Of a stretch of 64,000 nt of DNA, positions 33,703 to 43,905 are shown piece after piece (position 1 is the stretch's first letter; every line of letters begins with the position of its first letter). Location: NCBI RefSeq assembly GCF_037176765.1, contig NC_090022.1, forward strand, positions 78,059,209-78,123,208, written 5' to 3'. The notes beneath the pieces are model-generated. The model worked only from the letters and a program-made list of their open reading frames with translations. It was not told the origin of the DNA and made no database searches. This DNA comes from Anolis sagrei. Taxonomy: Eukaryota > Chordata > Lepidosauria > Squamata > Anolidae. The position numbers were made by a program, and so were the translations under genes.

Positions 33703-33899
33703 AGGTGTATCTGCACTATAGAATTAATGCAGTTTGATTGCCATGGCTCAATACTATGGAATCATGGGACTTGTAGTTTTGCAAAGTCATTGCCCTCTGC
33801 CAAAGAGTGTTAGTGCCTCACCCAGGATTCCACAGCATTGAGCTATGGAAGTTAAAGCAATGTCAAACAGCATTAATTCAACAGTGTAGCCGCACCCTT
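33703..33899. mobile_element. Palindromic MITE, family A
   Basis: GGTGTATCTGCACTATAGAA, TTAATGCAGTTTGATTGCCA on the left and GCATTAATTCAACAGTGTAG, CCGCACCCTTA on the right. The halves are inverted copies of each other around TATGGAATCATGGGACTTGT and its inverse. Confidence 0.75.
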
Positions 33900-34056
33900 A
33901 GAAACCTCTAGACTCTGTAGGTGTGTATAAATGTCACTTGAAAACAAGGTATGCAGAATACCGTATTTCATCGCATAATGGTTGCCATTGTATAATAGTC
34001 ATGCCACCCCTCTTTTTGGGTCCCAGTTTTAGTTTTTTAGGATTCCATGGAGAATA

Positions 34057-35080
34057 CCAGGGTTATCCGGAAAGTAAGGTTACAAGATATTGTCGAATGC
34101 TTTCATGGCCATAATCACTGAGTTGTAGCTTTTGCAGGCTATATGGCCATGTTCTAGAAGCATTCTCTCCTGACATTTTGCCTGCATCTATGGCAGGCAT
34201 CCTCAGAGGTTGTGAGGTCAGAGAGGATGCCTGCCATAGATGCAGGTGAAATGTCAGGAGAGAATGCTTCTAGAACATAGCCATACATCCTGAAAAACCT
34301 ACAACAATCCAAGGTTACAAGATTTAAAAAAATACAAAAAAAGAATATATTTTAATAAAACTTACATGGATTGTAGCATAGGTATTACATTATTTTCTCA
34401 TAATCACCATTCAGTTCAATATATTTTGTCATCCTTGGGATGTGTTTTTGATGCCTGTGTCATAGAAGTTTCCCTCCACCTTTTTCAGCCAGTTCATCAC
34501 TTCGATTTTCACCTCATCAGTGTCGGAAAAGTGTTTTCCACCAAGGTGTTGCTTCAATTTAGTGAACAGATGACAGTCACTGGGTGTGAGATCAGGACTG
34601 CGAGAGGGGTGGCTTAAAACACCCCAACCCGACTCTTGTGTTGCATGAGCGGTGTGCAGAGGTGCATTGTCATGAAGGAGACAGACTTCTGCTGTCAGTA
34701 TCTCATGATGTTTGTTTTGGATGGCTCTACAAAGTTTCTTCGTGGTCTTACAATATATTCCATACCCATTTTGTCACATGTTGTCTTGACATTACATCCT
34801 CTCCATAAACTGAAACAATTTTATGATGAATTGCAGCAGTGTTCATGCCCTTAGCATTTAGGTAGCATATTACAGCGTGAACTTCGCACTTGGAGCAAAA
34901 CGGAATGAGGATGCTCATCTCTAATCTTCACCACAATGCCAGTTGATGAGCTACTGATGACTGGCACTGCTCGTTCCCTTCCGCTTGCTTCCCGCTACGT
35001 GACAGTGGTACCAACTTCCCCCGAGAAAATTCCCCATGAGAGACACATGCCTTGTAACCTTACTTTCCGGATACCCCTTG
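34057..35080 (-). mobile_element. Mariner-type transposon, transposase remnant, with a nested insertion
   Basis: Terminal inverted repeats (left CCAGGGTTATCCGGAAAG, right inverse CAAGGGGTATCCGGAAAG) are flanked by TA at 34055-34056 and 35081-35082, the Tc1/mariner target. The - strand encodes mariner transposase features. LLHDNAPLHTAHATQES carries the second catalytic aspartate and SRSPDLTPSDCHLF the third (D34D type). The carboxy end is KLKQHLGGKHFSDTDEVKIE, then WLKKVEGNFYDTGIKN. Without the 235 bp of the nested insertion and duplication it is about 790 bp, against about 1.3 kb for an intact mariner. The amino-terminal half is therefore deleted and it cannot move itself. Confidence 0.92.
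34089..34310. mobile_element. Penelope-like palindromic insertion in the mariner
   Basis: The 222-bp insertion begins ATTGTCGAATGCTTTCATGG and ends ACCTACAACAATCC. Its two halves are inverted copies meeting near 34217 (CATCTATGGCAGGCATCCTC against GAGGATGCCTGCCATAGATG). A perfect 13-bp duplication of mariner sequence, AAGGTTACAAGAT, lies at 34076-34088 and 34311-34323. Confidence 0.82.
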
Positions 35081-35344
35081 TAGTTGCACCTTTCATTCAT
35101 AGGTGTGACTATTAATCGTCTCTGTTCTCTGAGCTCCCAAGGGCTGCTTTGACCAAGGCAGCCCTTCTGAGCTCAGAAGGGAGAAGCGCATGGGCAGCTT
35201 TGCAGCTACCGGGTTTCCCTCAACTACCAGCTGAGGAAAGCCCTGTGCTGCAAAAATGTGTCCTTATGTAATAATTGCACCCCCCTCCCCTGCTAAAAGG
35301 GGATGAAAAAATGTTGTTATTATGCAATGAAATACAGTATCTCT

Positions 35345-36615
35345 GCTGCATCGTGACATACTTATTTCCATTAAATATTGTTGATATTTTTAATAGTAAT
35401 CATTCAGTCATGGACTCAGTCATTGTCTCCTATCTTTCCTTGTGTTTCAAACTGTCAGCCTATCATTTTAGTGGTTAAAGGGCCAAATGTACATTTGCTC
35501 TGATGAACATATAACTGTCCTGTAATTCCTTAATTTTTAAGCACATCTCTGCTACAAAATACATAGAACTATTTTTCTCAGAGCTCAGTCAAGCAACACT
35601 AACTGTTCATTTGAACAAAACACAGCACAGTGGCTCAACAGCTCAACCAGTGTATGTTTGCATACAGCTCTTGACAGCCTTTGGGGAAATTACTTTTTGT
35701 GGGGAGAAGAACTCCAAGAACCTGTTCAACTAACATGACCACAGTTCACCTTAAAAGCGCTGCTACAGTCCTGCTTTTATGCCCTTCCACTCCCTTCCTT
35801 TTTTTTTAATCCAAAAAGTAACTTTGTCAAGTTTTGGTCCTTGTCTTTCAGGCTGTCTGTTTACCTACACAAAGCGTGTATTAAGGACTGTACTGCTTGC
35901 AGATTGACATGATGTTAGATAAAGAGAAATACAAGTAGCTAACAACTAGCCAGGCTGCTTTTTATGATGGTATATTAGTATACTATACGTGCCATGTGTA
36001 TATGTGCTGGAGAAAAATTAAGCAGTCATTTTGACTACTTAATATTCTGATACTCCCTCTCACCTGCTTTCCTTTCCTTTCAAGCTTCTAGTTGTCCATG
36101 GTTTGAAAGCTGGCTTGTAAGTGTATGGGCAATGGTTAGTAGAAACCATTTTGAATTTCCGAGGAATTTCCAGTGAGCAAGATGCAGGGTTTCAGTATCC
36201 TACATGGTCACTTGTTCCTTCTTATATGGCAAGTGAAGCAAATATAAAGCAGAAACTAGACTTCAATTAGCCATTATTGTGCAAAGAAATTTCAAAGATG
36301 GGTTTCAGAGAGAAACCATGGAATTACATTTATTCAGAAATTCCATTCTATTGCCAGAGGTTTGACCCAGCATGATATCACAGTGTGGCTCACATGATAT
36401 TGGTTGGTCTGAGCTAAAGAGCAGTAAATCAACATGTAGGTAAAACTTACTGGTTCAATGAGTCTACACTAGGTGGAAGTAAAACGGAATTTAGGGCTGC
36501 TTGTGTTATTAGCACTATTTTGTGAGTGAACAGTGTTAATAATATAACTGTCAATACTTTCCACATTTTATTTCTTTCTGACCCTATTTCCTACAGTCAC
36601 CTTGCACCAGACATG
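35345..36615. other. Unassigned intron sequence
   Basis: No exon or named repeat seen. Confidence 0.35.
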
Positions 36616-36617
36616 TT

Positions 36618-36740
36618 TAATTATTTATATGTTTTATATCCTCCCTTTTCTCCAAGAATGAAACTCAAGCCAGTTTACCATTAAATAAAAACCATGCAGT
36701 CAAACTACAAACCCAAACAAAGAATTTAAAACTCACAAAT
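36618..36740 (-). mobile_element. L2-type LINE 3' tail
   Basis: TTAATTATTTATATGTTTTA, TATCCTCCCTTTTCTCC and AAACTCAAGCCAGTTTACC: a diverged inverse of an L2-like 3' end. Confidence 0.5.
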
Positions 36741-37095
36741 AAAAGAAAATTTACTACCCACCCCACAAAATGGGCAAACCCAGTCTATTACTAAAGAGTT
36801 AACTTGGTCGAAAAATCTTGTGGAAAAACAATGGAAGGGAAACAAGTTTAGCTTCCCTTGATATGGAGTCCAATACCAGCAAGGTAGCCATGTGTATTGT
36901 ATATCTCCATGAAAATTTGGATAACCTGCATTTGATGAAGTGGGCCATAAAGCGACACACCTTATGCTAGAATACATATGCTGGGTTTTATGGCATCAGA
37001 AGACTCGTTGCTGTGAAAAAGTGCCTAAGAATTGTGTAGATTATGCAAAGCAATATATTTGGATTACATAACTTCCATGCTTTCTATAGGCAATT
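36741..37095. other. Unassigned intron sequence
   Basis: No exon or named repeat seen. Confidence 0.3.
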
Positions 37096-37252
37096 TAGGT
37101 TGGATCTACACTGCTATATAACACAGTTTCTGAATCCAGATTATCTGTTTTGAACTGGATTATATGAGTCACTACACTGTCATATAATCCAGTTCAAAGC
37201 AGGTAATCTGGGTGCAGAAACTGGAATATATGGCAGTGTAGATGGGGCCTTA
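37096..37252. mobile_element. Palindromic MITE, family C
   Basis: TTAGGTTGGATCTACACTGC on the left and the inverse of CAGTGTAGATGGGGCCTTAG on the right. Inside, GAATCCAGATTATCTG and TTGAACTGGATTATATG face their inverses TAATCCAGTTCAAAGC and GGTAATCTGGGTGC. The whole unit can fold on itself. Confidence 0.75.
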
Positions 37253-37254
37253 GT

Positions 37255-38087
37255 GAAAAGGAGGCTTTTGCAATGAGATGTAATGGTCCATTTGAAAGGG
37301 AAGGAGGAAGTAACATTAGGGTTTTGTGGGGGTGGGGAGATATCTTCAAACAGAGCCTTGCCAGATCTGTTGGCCTACTGCTCCTCATCCTCAACCCACA
37401 TGGGTTGGAGTAATTGTATCTGTAGTGCAACACATCTGGAGGGGTGTGTGTGCTGGGATAGAGGTACAGATGGGTGATGTGTTGTACGTGCAAGCTTCCT
37501 CCTCAAGGGAATAGAGTTTCCCAGAGTGTACAGTAGGAAGGTGACGTTAATAAAGTTATGAGAGAAGTGGGCTAATTCATTGAGCTGGAGACAAGCCTTC
37601 CAGCTGTAGAGAACTGCTGGATGGCAGAAAAGGCCCAGAAACCTGCCCCACGGGAGTCCCCAGTCAGACGCTGCTTTAAATGAAATAATGTTTAGAGTAG
37701 AGATCTGTGTTGTCTCTCAGTGCATTGGTTATGAGTGTTAAGAACCTGTTTTGCTATGTTTGTCTACTCTTCTTGTACAAGCAAGACATTCAGCTGTAGG
37801 CAACATGCCTGCCATCTGACCTTTTCAAAACTCTTGGTCTTTTCCACCAACTCCTTTTTTTCTAGTAGGAATAATACTGGTGCTAATATTCTCAGATGAA
37901 GTTAATTCAGTAGTAGGTAAACTTCTGGCTTGCAGGATCTACTTCCCTGCTCTTGGGAGTTAATGACCCACTGGCTATAGCTGATGAAGAAATAAATGGA
38001 TAATTAAAGCAACCTTTGATTTTGCCATTTTCATGAAAAACACCACTTTATTACATGGGCACTTGAATATCCATGGCTTTGAAATGA
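37255..38087. other. Unassigned intron sequence
   Basis: No exon or named repeat seen. Confidence 0.3.
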
Positions 38088-38095
38088 CTCTTTGG

Positions 38096-39082
38096 CAGTG
38101 GTTCTCAACTTTCCTAATGCTGTGACCCCTTAATACAGTTCCTCATGTTGTGGTGACTCCCAACCATAAAATTATTTTCGTTGCTGCTTCATAACTGTAA
38201 TTTTGCTACTGTTATGAATTGTAATGTAAATATCTGATATGTGCAATTCACTGGACCAAATTTAGCACAAATACCAGATGCACCCAAATTTGAGTACTGG
38301 GAGGATTAAGGAGGGATTGATTTTGTCATTTGGGAGTTGTAGTTGCTGGGATTTATAGTTAGCCTACAATCAAAAAGCATTCTGAACTCCACCAACAATG
38401 GAATTGAACCAAACTTGCCACAATGAAGCCCCATGACCAACGGAAAATACTGGAAGGGTTTGGTGGACATTGACCTTGGGTTTTGGGGTTGTAGTTCACC
38501 TAAATTCAGAGAGCACTATGGACTCAAACAATGATGGATCTGGACCAAACTTGGCACGAATACTCAATATGCCCAAATGTGAACATTGGTGGAGTTTGGG
38601 AAAAATACACTTGACATTTGAGAGTTGTAGTTGCTGGGATTTATAGTTCACATACAATCAAAGAGCATTCTGAACCCCACCAAGGATAGAATTGGGCCAA
38701 ACATCCCACACAGGAACCCCGTGTCTTGAAGGGACTTGCTGGTGCAAGCCTCCCTCCCACCTCATATGCTTTCTCTTGACCACACTTGTGCACCACGGTG
38801 CCATGCACTGAGCACGCCTGCTCTCCCCTCCCTGCTTGGAGTCTCAGAAACAGCCCTCCCCTTGGCTGAGAGGCCAGCTGAGGGGCCAATCACAACAGAA
38901 GAAGGCTTTTGGTGGGAAGATTCACCATCTGTTTCCAAAGAGGAAGTGAAGGACAGGTGGAGAGATCTTCAGCCTTCTCTGCCAAAGGGGTTCTTTAGAC
39001 CATTCCTGATGGTCTTTGGCAACCCCTCTGAAACCTCCTCATGATCCCTCAAGGGTACCGACTCCCAGGCTTAGAAACACTG
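38096..39082. mobile_element. Non-autonomous hAT with SPIN-like terminus
   Basis: The left end opens CAGTGGTTCTCAACTTTCCT and continues GACCCCTTAATACAGTTCC, CTCATGTTGTGGTGACTCCC, AACCATAAAATTATTTTCGT. This matches the SPIN/URR1-type hAT terminus as I remember it. The right end is the inverse of CAGTGTTTCTAAGCC. A perfect 8-bp duplication, CTCTTTGG, lies at 38088-38095 and 39083-39090. The 987-bp middle has no transposase and an internal duplication: the block with TAGTTGCTGGGATTTATAGT followed by CATTCTGAACTCCACC recurs about 300 bp further on. Confidence 0.88.
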
Positions 39083-39090
39083 CTCTTTGG

Positions 39091-39765
39091 GAAGTAGGAA
39101 ATGTATGGCAGAGGGATACTTTCCCCTATCAATTTTTTTGCCCTCCAGAGCTTCCAGTGCTAGACAGGAAAGGGCTTTCAAATCTCACAGGGGGGAATCT
39201 GCTTTGAGGTGGTCCTTTTGGAGAAAATAAATGTCCTTTCACTTCTCTGCCACTTATTCAGTCAAAACTCCTCCCGACTCCAGGTGCTTTTAATTATTTT
39301 TAAGAACTGACCTTGTAGTTGAAGTCAAGCCATATTTGCACACAAGAAGTAATAATTAGCTTTAAGGTGGGGAACAGTCTCCCAAAACCTTGTACCCTGA
39401 GACTCAGTTCAAAAAGGATCGGTGCCCTGCTTCCACCCACTCCATTGAGGCAGTGTTTTATTTCTTGTGCTATAGAAATTGTGCTGAGTAATAACTGCCT
39501 ACATGAAGACAGACTCCATATTGAACAATTTATAATGACCTTTTCAGAAATGACTGTAATGTGGACATTGGCTCTTAGTCCTAGAATAATAATCTTCTTA
39601 GATTAAATAAATACTGGCAACTATGAATAGAGAATATAGCCAGAATAGAGAAGGCTGTGTGCATTTTGTACCTGCCACTCCGGTGCATGAGTTCAAAATT
39701 TGATACTCATAATAGATATTGCCCTAGCTCCCACTTCCCCATTTTCTTTTAAAAAATATGTTTCT
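39091..39765. other. Unassigned intron sequence
   Basis: No exon or named repeat seen. Confidence 0.3.
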
Positions 39766-39773
39766 GCATAACA

Positions 39774-40446
39774 TAGCAGTTCCCAACCTGTATTTCATGG
39801 ACCACCAGTGGTCCACAAAAACTAAAATGTGGTCTGTGGCCTCACCATTACTACATCATTGCAACGAGAGCGACTGATCTCGCGAAACCCTCTTATAGTG
39901 CCAAGGCTTATTGAATATGGCTTTCTGTGGGTGAGCAGATGGTGACTACTGGATGGCATATGTTCTGTATCTGAAACTAGAGCTGATGTGGTCTATCCAA
40001 TGCATTTTTCTGAATCAGCACCCCAAATAACTAACCTAAATCTAAAGTTGACCAAAAACTGATTCGTAACCCCTGATAGCACAGTGGGTTAAACCGCTGA
40101 ACTTCTAAACTTGTTGATCAAAAGGTCACAGGTTCAAATCTGGGGAGCAGCGTGAGCTCCTGCTGTCATTGCCAGCTTCTTCCAACCTAGCAGTTCAAAA
40201 ACATGCAAATGTGAGTAGATCAATAGGTACCACTCCAGCGGGAAGGTAACGGTGCTCCATGCAGTCATGCTGGCCACATGACCTTGGAGGTGTCTACGGC
40301 TTAGAAATGAAGGTGAGAGTCGGACACAACTGGACTTAATGTCAGGGGAAAACTTTTACCTTTACCTTTTAACCCTTTTAGTGTTAAGTTTGGAGAGTGG
40401 CCCCTGGTCAAAGTGGTCCCTCGTCAAATAAGATTGGGAACCACTG
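39774..40446. mobile_element. hAT-like element carrying a SINE
   Basis: The left end TAGCAGTTCCCAACCTG pairs with the right end (inverse CAGTGGTTCCCAATCT). A perfect 8-bp duplication, GCATAACA, lies at 39766-39773 and 40447-40454. A tRNA-derived SINE occupies 40065-40370; without it the element is about 370 bp and non-coding. Confidence 0.85.
40065..40370 (+). mobile_element. tRNA-derived SINE inside the hAT
   Basis: AACCCCTGATAGCACAGTGG (A-box-like), GGTCACAGGTTCAAATC (B-box-like), TGAGTAGATCAATAGGTACC and the ending CTTAATGTCAGGGG, TTTTACCTTTACC. It belongs to the same subfamily as 7588 and 18105. Confidence 0.88.
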
Positions 40447-40727
40447 GCATAACATAACCCTCCAACTGTCCCAATTTGACAGGGTCAGTTCCAATTGATT
40501 TCCTGCCACCTCATTTTATCAGCAGCTCCTACAATGTCCCAGTTTTCCTCTCCTCTTCTCACTTCCCCCATTGTTCTCAAACTACTTCAATTGCTGCAGA
40601 TTTTGAAGTCAAAAGTGCAAAAATAGTCTGTACCTAATTAATTTAGCAGGAGCAGAGGAGAGGGCAGAAGCTTTCCCTTCCCAATAGGCTCACATAAAAG
40701 GAAACCGCTGTATCTTCTCCTGTCTTG

Positions 40728-41046
40728 GGTTGTTGTAGGTTTTTTCGGGCTATATGGCCATATTCTAGAGGCATTCTCTCCTGACGTTTAACCTGCATCT
40801 ATGGCAGGCATCCTCAGAGGTTGTGAGGTCTGTTGGAACTAGGAAAATTGGGTTTATATATCTGTTGAATGACCAGATATATAAACCCAATTTTCCTAGT
40901 TCCAACAGACCACAGTACCTCTGAGGATGCTTGCCATCGATGCAGGTGAAACGTCAGGAGAGAATGCCTCTAGAACATGGCCATGTAGCCTGAAAAAAAC
41001 CTACATCAACCTAGTGATTCTGGCCATGAAAGCCTTTGACAATACA
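40728..41046. mobile_element. Penelope-like palindromic element
   Basis: Starts GGTTGTTGTAGGTTTTTTCG and ends AAAGCCTTTGACAATACA. The two halves are long inverted copies: TCTGTTGGAACTAGGAAAAT with TGGGTTTATATATCTG is mirrored by ATATATAAACCCAATTTTCC and TAGTTCCAACAGAC, meeting near 40878. A perfect 13-bp duplication, TTCTCCTGTCTTG, lies at 40715-40727 and 41047-41059. It matches the insertions at 34089 and 15490. Confidence 0.82.
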
Positions 41047-41059
41047 TTCTCCTGTCTTG

Positions 41060-41410
41060 TGTGTTTTTCCTTATTGTTCACTTTTGCCATCTGGACCACA
41101 CCCTGATCTTTCCCATCTGTGTACAGCATAATTCTTTCCATCTTCCTAAGCAAGGCAGAATAGGTTATGTAAAATTTATCATGTATCTGCAATGTGCAAG
41201 GCATTGCATAATTTATACAGTTACACATTTGAGCCTTTCTAGATGTGGAATTTAGGCTTCACTTGGTGTGGTTTTTTAAATTATAAAAATCATATTCAAA
41301 ATATTCTCCATTGTCACCAATGGTTATGTTTTCCATTGCAAAATTAATGAAGGAGAATTAGGTATATGGCCAAATTTCACAGAGTCTTTGTCCTTTACAA
41401 AATAAATTGC
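41060..41410. other. Unassigned intron sequence
   Basis: No exon or named repeat seen. Confidence 0.3.
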
Positions 41411-41414
41411 TTGA

Positions 41415-41480
41415 GGCGAATGTTGTTCCGGGTTGATTCTCCTTGAGTCTCCTTGTGGAGAGAAAAATTGGAGTATAAGC

Positions 41481-41515
<35 letters not shown>
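41415..41515 (+). mobile_element. L2-type LINE 3' end with (AAT)n
   Basis: GGTTGATTCTCCTTGAGTCT, TGGAGTATAAGCATAATAAT and about ten AAT units. It is a short L2-like 3' terminus on the + strand. Confidence 0.55.
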
Positions 41516-41516
<1 letters not shown>

Positions 41517-42824
41517 GATTGGCATTGGAGCCTTTTGGAGTAAAAGTCCTGTGATTCATTTCACAATCTTCTGTTTTGTGTGATCTGGTATCACCCCTTC
41601 ACCTTGCTCCAGTCTGTATGAGTGTTACAAAATACCTGGCTTGAGAATCACCAATGAATAGCTACAACTGCATTTGTTTTTCTTTTCTAGTTTCTAGATA
41701 CAGCCATTATCGTCCCCAGAAAATTGCTGTGGGTCAAGTTAAATGTTTCAAATGTACACAAACACTGCACTTATTCTAAAATATGACAGAACTGGAGGTG
41801 AAGCTTTTTAACTGCCATGCACAACAAAGGGAAATGTTTATCCCTCCACCACATCCATGTCTGTTTTGCACAATGAATGCACAGATAGACCTATAATGTA
41901 GATCATTGTTCAGTATTGTCATCTGCCTAATGGTCCGTGCCTGGTGTAGTATTGTCATCTCCCCAAACCTCAGCCATTCTCCATGTACACTGTGCGAACA
42001 AATCTGTTGTTTTCCCACTGGGACACCCTTTTTGGCAGAGTTCTAGCCAATGTATTGTACTGGACAAACATGACCCATGATGTAGTGTTTCGTTTTGAGG
42101 GTTTTTTTCCAAACTGTAATGTAATGAAACTGAAGTGGTATCTTCTCATTCTCAGCCAGTTGGCCCCATTTGTGGGAAACTGTAATTTCTTCCATTGCAA
42201 TGGATTCAGATCTAGGTTTACAAGGTCAGCTGCATCCCATTCATTGAGATTTTGGGGCCAAAACGTGAGACAAAAAGACAGATCCTTGTGATATCATGGG
42301 GAGGAGGCAGGAAACTGTTCTGTAGGAAACTGGCATGAAGTGAATTTGGGTAAATGGGACCAGCAACTGATAAAAGCCATATAGCCAGATAACAAAGCAA
42401 TCTAGATGCAAAGGAGCGAAACCATTTTTGTGATAGCTAGGCAGATGGCGAAATGCAAGGGTTGGTGCCGTTCTTGCTTGAGGTGGGTCTCCCTACTTCA
42501 AGCTTCAAAGAAGCACCACAGTTCTCTGAGATTTCAGCCCTTTGAGGTTAGGAAACATCCCATAATATGAGTATATGCTTGTTCAACGTAATTCTGCCTG
42601 GTTTTCCTGGTTGTGAGTGTTTAAAAGGAACACCCAGTTTTGCATTGGACATTTTATGCCTTGCATTCTATGACTTCTCATTGAGGTCATTGAGGTCAGA
42701 AAAAACACCATAACTAACCCAATGCAAGTTTGTTCACCCTAGTGTGCATGGTTTCAGTCAAAGTGAATTCCTTTTTAGAATTTAAGTTTGATCCAGGCTT
42801 TATCTAAATTTAGGTGATCTGACT
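41516..42824. other. Unassigned intron sequence
   Basis: No exon is recognised. The frame at 41983-42291 (+) has no domain signature. Confidence 0.35.
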
Positions 42825-42978
42825 GAGGGCCCTCCCAGACAGGTCCTATATCCCAGGATCTAATCCCAGGTTTTCTGTTTATCCCAAATTATCTTGCAGT
42901 GGGGACTCACATAATCCAGGTTAAAGCAGAAATCCTGGGATCAGATCCCAGTATGTAGGACCTGTCTGGAAAGGCCCC
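42825..42978. mobile_element. Palindromic MITE, family D
   Basis: GAGGGCCCTCCCAGACAGGT, CCCAGGATCTAATCCC and, inverted, GGGATCAGATCCCAGTATGT, ACCTGTCTGGAAAGGCCCC. GGGCCC-type ends as in family B, with a different body. Confidence 0.75.
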
Positions 42979-43322
42979 GGGGCTGATTTCTTAATCCCCT
43001 GCTCCTGTCTCCCAGAAATTATCTGCAATAGATTACGGATCTATATAAATAAGATGGATGGTAGTATGGTGGAAAGAAAAGTGATAATCTCCCTCACCAT
43101 GAGTAGAGAGGTCCAATTTCCACACAATGGGCGTTCCTTATCATTTTAAATCAGAGCTGTGAGAGATTGAACGTGGGACCTTTTATGTTCAAAACACTGA
43201 TCTTCAATCTCCTCCTAAAGTTTGTTTGAATTCACTTCCTCTCTCCATTCCTAGTCATTTACTATCAACTCCCACAATTCCTAACAGCCTACCAGCTGGA
43301 AGTCTGAAATTTGCCCACTCCT

Positions 43323-43533
43323 GGTCTACACTGTAGAATGAATGCAGTTTGACATCACTAACTTCCTTGGTTCAATGGCATGGAATCATGGGACCTGTGA
43401 TTTTACAAGGTCTTTAGCCTCTGCACAGAGTGATGGTGCCTCAGAAAACTACAACAGGATTCCATAGCAATAAGCCATGGGAGTTAAAGCAGTACCAAAC
43501 TGCATTAATTCTACAATGTAGGTGCACCCTAAG
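43323..43533. mobile_element. Palindromic MITE, family A
   Basis: GTCTACACTGTAGAATGAAT, GCAGTTTGACATCAC on the left and CAAACTGCATTAATTCTACA, ATGTAGGTGCACCCTAAG on the right. This is the best-kept copy of family A in the window. The TAAG at its right edge fits a TAA target. Confidence 0.8.
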
Positions 43534-43659
43534 ACTGCTCTGGCCTCAGTACTACTTCAAACACAAAAGGGCAAGCAAAACCGAGCAGCTGAGCAGTTAA
43601 AGTTTTTTTTAAAAGCATGTTTTCCGACTGCATAGATGTGCCATAAGTTATTCCACAGT

Positions 43660-43669
43660 AGTAGTAGTA

Positions 43670-43703
<34 letters not shown>

Positions 43704-43905
43704 GTAAATTTTATTTATAGCCCACCACCATCTCCCTGAAGGGACTCGGGATTTCTTACGAAAGCACTCCAGAGTGCCGCACATAAAATAAACAATACAT
43801 AAGCATAAAAACAATAACAACATAAAATTACAACAGCAAACAGTGAAAAAACCATAAAACATAACATAATAAAATGATAAAATTCCGTATAAAAAGAAAA
43901 CTCAG
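43660..43905 (-). mobile_element. L2-type LINE 3' tail with (AGT/AAT)n
   Basis: Tandem AGT then AAT units at 43660-43702, followed by AAATTTTATTTATAGCCCAC, CACCATCTCCCTGAAGGGAC and CATAAAATAAACAATACAT. Confidence 0.7.

Larger units (their letters stand above)
33958..35340. mobile_element. Outer inverted-repeat element, host of a mariner
   Basis: The left end ATACCGTATTTCATCGCATA pairs with the right end, whose inverse reads ATACTGTATTTCATTGCATA: 18 of 20 bases match. The internal sequence left after removing the mariner (33958-34056 and 35081-35340) is about 360 bp with no coding capacity. The superfamily is unknown to me; it is a non-autonomous DNA transposon by structure. Confidence 0.75.
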
